A model generated the notes under the pieces. That model ran no database searches. It was not told the DNA's origin and saw only the letters and a list, made by a program, of their open reading frames with translations. The position numbers and the translations under genes were made by a program. DNA of 64,000 nt from Streptomyces himalayensis subsp. himalayensis (GTDB lineage: Bacteria; Actinomycetota; Actinomycetes; Streptomycetales; Streptomycetaceae), in assembly GCF_013778455.1 (NCBI RefSeq), contig NZ_JACEHE010000028.1, forward strand, positions 30,199 to 94,198, written 5' to 3'. Of this stretch, positions 59,950 through 64,000 are shown in pieces. The first letter of the stretch is position 1; each line of letters begins with the position of its first letter.

Positions 59950-60050
59950 GCGAGCCAGTCAGTCAGGGATTCGGTTGATCTCCGCGGGGCGCTCTTGCTG
60001 GATCCAGTGACCGCAGCCGTCGACGATGTGGGAGGTGCCAGCCTGGATGC
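59950..60050 (-). pseudogene. C-terminal remnant of an alpha/beta hydrolase (epoxide-hydrolase-like)
   Basis: The minus strand reads AGTSHIVDGCGHWIQQERPA followed by EINRI and, after a one-base shift, LTDWLASL. GHWIQQERP carries the catalytic His of epoxide hydrolase/haloalkane-dehalogenase-like proteins. Nothing recognisable remains of the nucleophile region. Confidence 0.55.
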
Positions 60051-60237
60051 GGTCTCGTGCACTCTCGCCGACCTGTTCTGGGCCCGGATCGAGGCGCTGG
60101 CGCCCGGGATCGACTCGCTGGGGCTGCGGCCAGCAGTGTCCCGAGCTTGGAAGGAGGATCTCAATGTCAAGTAGCGTACGGTCACTGGTCCCGGCGGGGA
60201 GAGCATCGAGATCTCCAGCCCGCGGCTCAACGTTTCA

Positions 60238-60630
60238 GCGCGACATCGGCTCCGAACACCGCGCATTCACGCCGACCGCGATCCGAAACTGCTCATCAAC
60301 GCCTTGGCTGCCACCGGCGTGACCAACGCCGACGGCGAGGCCCTTACGTTCTCACCCCACGGCTTCCGGAGGAGTGTCAGATGCTCACTCCTTCGACCGG
60401 ACCCGGCCCAGCGGACACGACTTGCCGACATCCGCGACAACCTGATCGCCCGCATCGCCGAGGCCGAACGCGAAGGCCCGCTCGGCGAGGTCGAAGGGCT
60501 ACGGGTCAGCCTCGCTGGGGCAGAAGAGAAGATCGCCCAGCTCGATGCCCGCCAGGAGCGCAAGTCATCGAGGGCGTTCCTCGGAGTCCCCTCGTTCGAC
60601 CAAATCGGAGCTCGAACGGCGGTGAGCCCT
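60238..60630 (+). pseudogene. Integrase C-terminal remnant with internal deletion
   Basis: The frame reads RIHADRDPKLLINALAATGV, TNADGEALTFSPHGFRR, then jumps to RTRLADIRDNLIARIAEAER, LGEVEGLRVSLAGAEEKIAQ. The first part precedes and includes the SPHDFRR Arg motif of tyrosine recombinases; the second is the coiled C-terminal tail of the same family. The H-R-Y catalytic block between them has been deleted. Confidence 0.65.
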
Positions 60631-60701
60631 GATCACGAGTCGACGCCTGGAGCTGACGGATCCCCATGCGGCAGGCTGGAGTTCGATAAGGCAGCCCCTG
60701 C

Positions 60702-61349
60702 CTAGGCTTTGCGAGCGAGCAGTTGAATCTCCTGGAACTGCCGTCGGTCGGTGGGCTGAGGCTCGCGAACCATCCGGGCCACCTCGGCCAACCCGGACTT
60801 GCGCAGCAGCGCGGCGAGGTGATCAGGCCACCACCGATAGGCCGGCGCGACTGTGTGATCGAAGACCTGCGTCGGGTGAGACGGATCATCGCTTGCCGAA
60901 AAGCCGATCAGAAGGTGGCCGCCAGGTGCCAGCACACGATGGAACTCCGCCAGGATGACGGAGAGTTCTTGCGGCGGAGTGTGGATGATGGACCAACGTG
61001 AGAGTGCGCCGCCCAGCACGCCGTCAGCGATGTTCAACGCGGCCATCGAGCCCACGTCGAACCGGAGGCCCGGATAGGCCTGTCGAGCCAACTTGATCAT
61101 TGCAGGAGAAGCGTCAACACCAAACGCTGCCAGACCCAGCTCGTCCAGATAAGCGGTGATATGGCCAGGTCCACACCCCAGGTCCGCGACCTGACCGTCC
61201 CCACTCGCACTTACGACCTCGGCGAAGGCACCCAAGATCGCGCGGTCCAGCGGACTGTCACGCAGCGTGTCGCGGAACAGCTGCGCATAGGCCGGGGCGG
61301 CAGCGTCGTAAGCCTCGCGGGTGGCACTCAGGGCATCGTGTTCGACCAT
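60702..61349 (-). CDS. Class I SAM-dependent methyltransferase
   Basis: 215 residues. SAM motif I VADLGCGPGHITAYLDELGL, motif II GVDASPAMIKLARQAYPGLR, motif III GGALSRWSIIHTPPQELSVI, then FHRVLAPGGHLLIGFSASDD. UbiE/arsenite-methyltransferase-like fold; N-terminal TREAYDAAAPAYAQLFRDTL is typical. Complete and apparently monocistronic among IS debris. Substrate unknown. Confidence 0.88.
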   Translation of the reverse strand: MVEHDALSATREAYDAAAPAYAQLFRDTLRDSPLDRAILGAFAEVVSASGDGQVADLGCGPGHITAYLDELGLAAFGVDASPAMIKLARQAYPGLRFDVGSMAALNIADGVLGGALSRWSIIHTPPQELSVILAEFHRVLAPGGHLLIGFSASDDPSHPTQVFDHTVAPAYRWWPDHLAALLRKSGLAEVARMVREPQPTDRRQFQEIQLLARKA

Positions 61350-61541
61350 GCTCGCGACAGTAGTTCCTGGCCCCGAAGCGAGCCGGGAGAATCACGATCT
61401 TCCCGCCCGTTCGCCCGGGCTATCGCTAGTTCAGCGTGCTCTAGCAAGGAACCCCGTGCCTGTAGGCATCGGGAGGAATCGCTTCTCTGGACGGTTCTGA
61501 CCTGCATCGGAGCACGGATCCGCGCTGTTGACCCCAGCCGC

Positions 61542-61700
61542 CTACTGTAGGCGCTTCTGGTTCTCGGTGTACTCCTTGATGACCGCCAGGGGTGCCCCGC
61601 CGCACGATCCGGCGAAGTAGGACGGGGACCAGAAGTGCTCGCCCCACAAGTACTTGCGGATGTGGTCGGAGAACTCCTTGCGCAGACGAGCTGGAGACCG
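61542..61700 (-). pseudogene. IS200/IS605 TnpA (Y1 transposase) C-terminal fragment
   Basis: The minus strand reads SPARLRKEFSDHIRKYLWGE, HFWSPSYFAGSCGGAPLAVI, KEYTENQKRLQ and a stop. These are the last 50 residues of the HUH/Y1 transposase, with its catalytic Tyr in IKEYTENQ; the HUH histidines are missing. It ends inside an integrase fragment of the other strand, marking a junction near 61690. Confidence 0.75.
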
Positions 61701-61860
61701 GCCTGCTGGCACGCCGCCAACGCACGATCGACGAAGGCTGGCGCGGTGAGGCCGAGGGCCTCGACCGGACCTTGACATTCCTGCGAAGCAAGCACGCCCA
61801 GGGCCATCGCACAACTGCGATGGCAAGGGCGGACCTGGGTATGCGCACACCGCCCCGGCA
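61685..61860 (+). pseudogene. Second integrase C-terminal remnant
   Basis: Frame: DELETGLLARRQRTIDEGWR, GEAEGLDRTLTFLRSKHAQG. This is the charged tail found at the end of large Streptomyces tyrosine recombinases (consensus-like DELET...GWLGEIEGID-TLTFL). It is different from the tail at 60450-60600, so at least two integrase genes have decayed here. Confidence 0.55.
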
Positions 61861-61896
61861 GCCCGCAGGGCCCCTGGGCAGGTAACGACCTCGGCG

Positions 61897-62016
61897 TTAT
61901 CTGGGGTCGCCAGAAGCCTTCAGGCAAGTGAGGCAGGTGGCCTTGCGCCGTATGTGCCTCACAGGTATCTGGGAGCTGTTGAGGCACATTGGGCACGTGA
62001 GCCACGATTTGCCGCG
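61897..62016 (-). pseudogene. Zinc-ribbon-like fragment
   Basis: The minus strand encodes RGKSWLTCPMCLNSSQIPVR, HIRRKATCLTCLKASGDPR and a stop, with CPMC and CLTC pairs spaced like a zinc ribbon. A TAG lies just upstream in frame and no start codon precedes the first pair, so it is probably the tail of a lost gene, perhaps from a mobile element. Confidence 0.35.
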
Positions 62017-62136
62017 CCGCGACCCCTACCGGCCACGGCGGGGCCGTCGCGCTCATCTCCGAGCTGTACGCGGAGGGGTGGAGCGCTCCGAAGAAGGGCG
62101 GCGCAGCCCGATCGCGGTGATGGCCGTGGCGGCACA

Positions 62137-63405
62137 TCAGACCCGGTTCGGTGCCGGCTCCGGCTCGGCGGGATGCGCTGCCGCGCGGCGGGGCAGCAGC
62201 AGCGGGGTCGCCAGCAGGAGCATGCCGGCCAGGCCGATGGCCGTACGCGGGCCGAGCAGGCTGCCCAGCACGCCCCAGACGGCCGCCAGGAGCGCGGTTG
62301 AGGCCTTGGTCGTCACCGCCCAGGCGGACAGCGCCCGGGCGACCCGGTCGGTCGCGGTGCGCTCGAGGCGGTAGGTGGCGTAGACGGGGTTGAAGACCCC
62401 GCAGCAGAAGATGAGCCCGAGCTCGACGCCGATCACCAGCAGCAGCCCGCCGGTCCCCGGCCCCAGGAAGGCCAGGCCGATGGGCCAGATCGCGCGCAGC
62501 GCCCCGACCACGACCAGGACCTGGTGCTGCCCGAACCGGGTGACGAGCGGTCGGGCCAGCCGCGAACCGAGCAGCCCGCCGATCGAGGGCGCGGCGAAGG
62601 CGAGGCCGTACTGCCACGGTGCGAACCCGAGTCGGCCGAGCATCAGGACGGCCAGCAGCGGCTGGGCGGCCATCACCAGGCCGTTGAACAAGGCGGTGTT
62701 GAAGAACAGCGGACGCAGCGTCGCGTCGGCGAGGATGTACCGCCAGCCGTCGAGCAGGTCCCCGGCCCGCATGCGCGCGGCCTCCCGGCGCTCGGGCAGC
62801 GGCTCGTGCCCGCCCATCGCACGGATGCCCAGGGCCGAGAGCAGGTAGCTGACCGCGTCGGCCACCACCGTCGCCACCGGACCGAGGAGTCCGATCGCGG
62901 CGCCGCCCAGCGGCGGTCCGATGATCGTGGTCGTCCAGGCCGTGGACTCAAGCCGGGCGTTGGCGACGAGCAGGTCCTCGGCCGGCAGCAGCGTCTTCAG
63001 GTACGAGCCGGAGGCGGCGCGGAAGGTGATGTCGGCCGCCGCGACGACGATCGAGACCAGCAGGAGCTGAAGGAAGGTGAGCGCGCCGAGCGCGAACGTG
63101 GTGGGGATCGTCAGCAGCGCCGCGAACCGCACCAGGTCCATCGCGATCAGCACCGTCCGCTTGCGGCGGAACTCCACCCACGGGCCGAGCGGCACCGCCA
63201 CGGCCGCGCCCACCGCAGCCCCCACGGAGGAGAGTGCGGCGACCTCGGCCGGTCCGGCGTGCAGCACCTGGATGGCGATCAGCGGGAACGCGCCGAAGGC
63301 GAGCCACGTGCCGAGCGCGCTGGTCCCGTACGCTCCCCAGAGCCACCCGAACTGCCGCCCCAGCCGATGTCCGAGCAGACGTCCCAGCCGGTGCCCGCTC
63401 CTCAT
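62137..63405 (-). CDS. MFS transporter (enterobactin/macrolide-exporter-like, MFS_3)
   Basis: 422 residues with 12 helices. Opens FGWLWGAYGTSALGTWLAFG; motif-A equivalent is LGPWVEFRRKRTVLIAMDLV, and ADITFRAASGSYLKTLLPAE, DLLVANARLESTAWTTTIIG and PPLGGAAIGLLGPVATVVAD are typical of the MFS_3/EntS-like group. It probably exports a small molecule by proton antiport. Divergent from a LysR gene, which may regulate it. Confidence 0.88.
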   Translation of the reverse strand: MRSGHRLGRLLGHRLGRQFGWLWGAYGTSALGTWLAFGAFPLIAIQVLHAGPAEVAALSSVGAAVGAAVAVPLGPWVEFRRKRTVLIAMDLVRFAALLTIPTTFALGALTFLQLLLVSIVVAAADITFRAASGSYLKTLLPAEDLLVANARLESTAWTTTIIGPPLGGAAIGLLGPVATVVADAVSYLLSALGIRAMGGHEPLPERREAARMRAGDLLDGWRYILADATLRPLFFNTALFNGLVMAAQPLLAVLMLGRLGFAPWQYGLAFAAPSIGGLLGSRLARPLVTRFGQHQVLVVVGALRAIWPIGLAFLGPGTGGLLLVIGVELGLIFCCGVFNPVYATYRLERTATDRVARALSAWAVTTKASTALLAAVWGVLGSLLGPRTAIGLAGMLLLATPLLLPRRAAAHPAEPEPAPNRV

Positions 63406-63506
63406 GCCCGACGCCCCTCGCCACTCGCCCGCACAACCAATCCGCGATCGGAAGCATCAAAGCGAGCACCATATCCGGGGATCAAACAACCGCAGGGCCG
63501 TCGAAC

Positions 63507-63521
63507 ACAACCATCGGTTGT
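63507..63521. promoter_or_regulatory. Palindrome upstream of the LysR gene
   Basis: ACAACC-ATC-GGTTGT, a perfect 6-bp inverted repeat, lies 18 bp upstream of the LysR start; another ACAACC half-site occurs at 63486-63491. Suits a LysR autoregulatory and divergent-promoter site. Confidence 0.6.
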
Positions 63522-63539
63522 ACGCCTAGGGTAATCGGC

Positions 63540-64000
63540 ATGGACCTCGACACCGTCCGGACCTTCGTCGCCGCGGCTGACGCGGGGCAGTTCCAGGAGG
63601 CCGCCGCCGAGTTGGCGGTCACCCAGCAGGCCGTCTCCAAGCGCATCGCCGCGCTGGAGCGCAACCTGGGCGTGCGGCTGTTCACCCGCACCGCGCGCGG
63701 CGCCGAGCTCACCATCGACGGGCAGGCGTTCCTGCCCCACGCGCGCGAGCTGCTGCGCGTCGCCGAGCGCGCGGTCGCGTCCGTGCGCACCGGCCGCCGT
63801 CCGCTGCGCGTCGACGTGATCGCCTCGCGCGGCGCGGCGTCGGGCCTGATGCGCGGCTTCCACCGCGCGCATCCCGAGATCGAGCTCGACGTGGTGTGGC
63901 TGTTCGACATCGAGACGGCCGTCGCCGCCATCCGGTCCGGTGAGATCGACGCGTCCTTCCGCGCCGTCGCCGTGCCCGGCCGAACGCGAGGTGCCGGTCT
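63540..64000 (+). CDS. LysR-family regulator, cut by the right edge
   Basis: 153 codons from ATG 63540 to the window end. HTH: DLDTVRTFVAAADAGQFQEA, AAELAVTQQAVSKRIAALER, LGVRLFTRTARGAELTIDGQ; the effector domain begins LRVDVIASRGAASGLMRGFH. No stop is reached, consistent with truncation by the window. Divergent from the MFS gene at 62137-63405 across 134 bp containing a LysR-like palindrome; probably its activator or repressor. Confidence 0.88.
   Translation, partial: MDLDTVRTFVAAADAGQFQEAAAELAVTQQAVSKRIAALERNLGVRLFTRTARGAELTIDGQAFLPHARELLRVAERAVASVRTGRRPLRVDVIASRGAASGLMRGFHRAHPEIELDVVWLFDIETAVAAIRSGEIDASFRAVAVPGRTRGAG

Noticed and set aside
59859..60174. Plus-strand open frame reading through 59.9-60.2 kb
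   Set aside because: The opposite strand has a recognisable alpha/beta hydrolase ending in this interval and the plus frame shows no family signature.
6817..60630. Idea that the integrase N-terminus near 7 kb and the C-termini near 60 kb are two ends of one element
   Set aside because: They lie on opposite strands, 53 kb apart, no matching attachment repeats were seen, and the two C-terminal tails differ from each other. Independent decay is simpler.

Overview
The window is high-GC, gene-dense actinobacterial DNA. Actinomycete-type regulators (SpoIIE phosphatases fused to anti-sigma-like ATPases, MmyB-type XRE, DUF1707), frequent GTG starts, 4-bp ATGA/GTGA gene overlaps and rare in-frame TTA codons all point to Streptomyces or a close relative. 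The mixture of intact operons with many truncated or frameshifted genes, three or more kinds of insertion-sequence debris and several integrase fragments suggests a chromosome arm rather than the core. No complete IS element, tRNA, rRNA or CRISPR array was seen.

Layout. 0.5-7.7 kb: a SpoIIE-type phosphatase, a coiled-coil protein, a graveyard of broken genes (PPOX, ATP-dependent DNA ligase, thioredoxin-reductase-like, integrase), an SDR/MmyB-regulator pair with a duplicated inverted promoter, and a cold-shock gene. 8.6-16.1 kb: drug-type MFS exporter, DUF1707 protein, LLM-type flavin oxidoreductase, MMPL exporter, and a small coiled-coil membrane protein co-transcribed with an ArsR repressor that has a double palindromic operator. 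16.2-18.0 kb: decayed HlyC, TatA, TerB and methyltransferase genes. 18.0-20.6 kb: a carrier-protein/membrane/left-handed-beta-helix protein that matches the C-terminal half of poly-lysine-synthetase-like (Pls/PosA) NRPSs but has no adenylation domain. 20.7-24.9 kb: two Tat-exported metallo-beta-lactamase-fold hydrolases and a class A beta-lactamase-like protein divergent from a LysR regulator that carries a TTA codon. 25.1-28.1 kb: a second, PAS/GAF-rich SpoIIE phosphatase.

28.2-40.2 kb is one leftward glycan-utilisation operon: a 1217-residue secreted LamG/TIM-barrel/CBM glycosidase, a LacI regulator, a sugar-binding lipoprotein, two ABC permeases, GH31 and GH127 enzymes. It is headed by two copies of a perfect LacI-type operator. 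The large enzyme presumably cuts the polymer outside, the ABC system imports oligosaccharides (the ATPase is not in the window), and GH31/GH127 finish them in the cytoplasm. 40.5-51.5 kb is a surface-glycan locus: two divergent transcription units with a UDP-GlcNAc 2-epimerase, a nucleotide-sugar dehydrogenase, three glycosyltransferases, two methyltransferases and a 612-residue protein of unknown activity; one glycosyltransferase has a TTA codon inside a low-GC patch.

51.6-64.0 kb: a BCCT betaine-type transporter, a stand-alone mini-GyrB ATPase, regulator/oxidoreductase pairs (AKR/TetR, HxlR/NmrA-type) with visible operators, a truncated acetyltransferase, IS and integrase debris, a signal-peptide fragment almost identical to that of the large glycosidase, a methyltransferase, an MFS transporter and, running off the right edge, a LysR regulator. 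All assignments come from reading the sequence; no database search was run.
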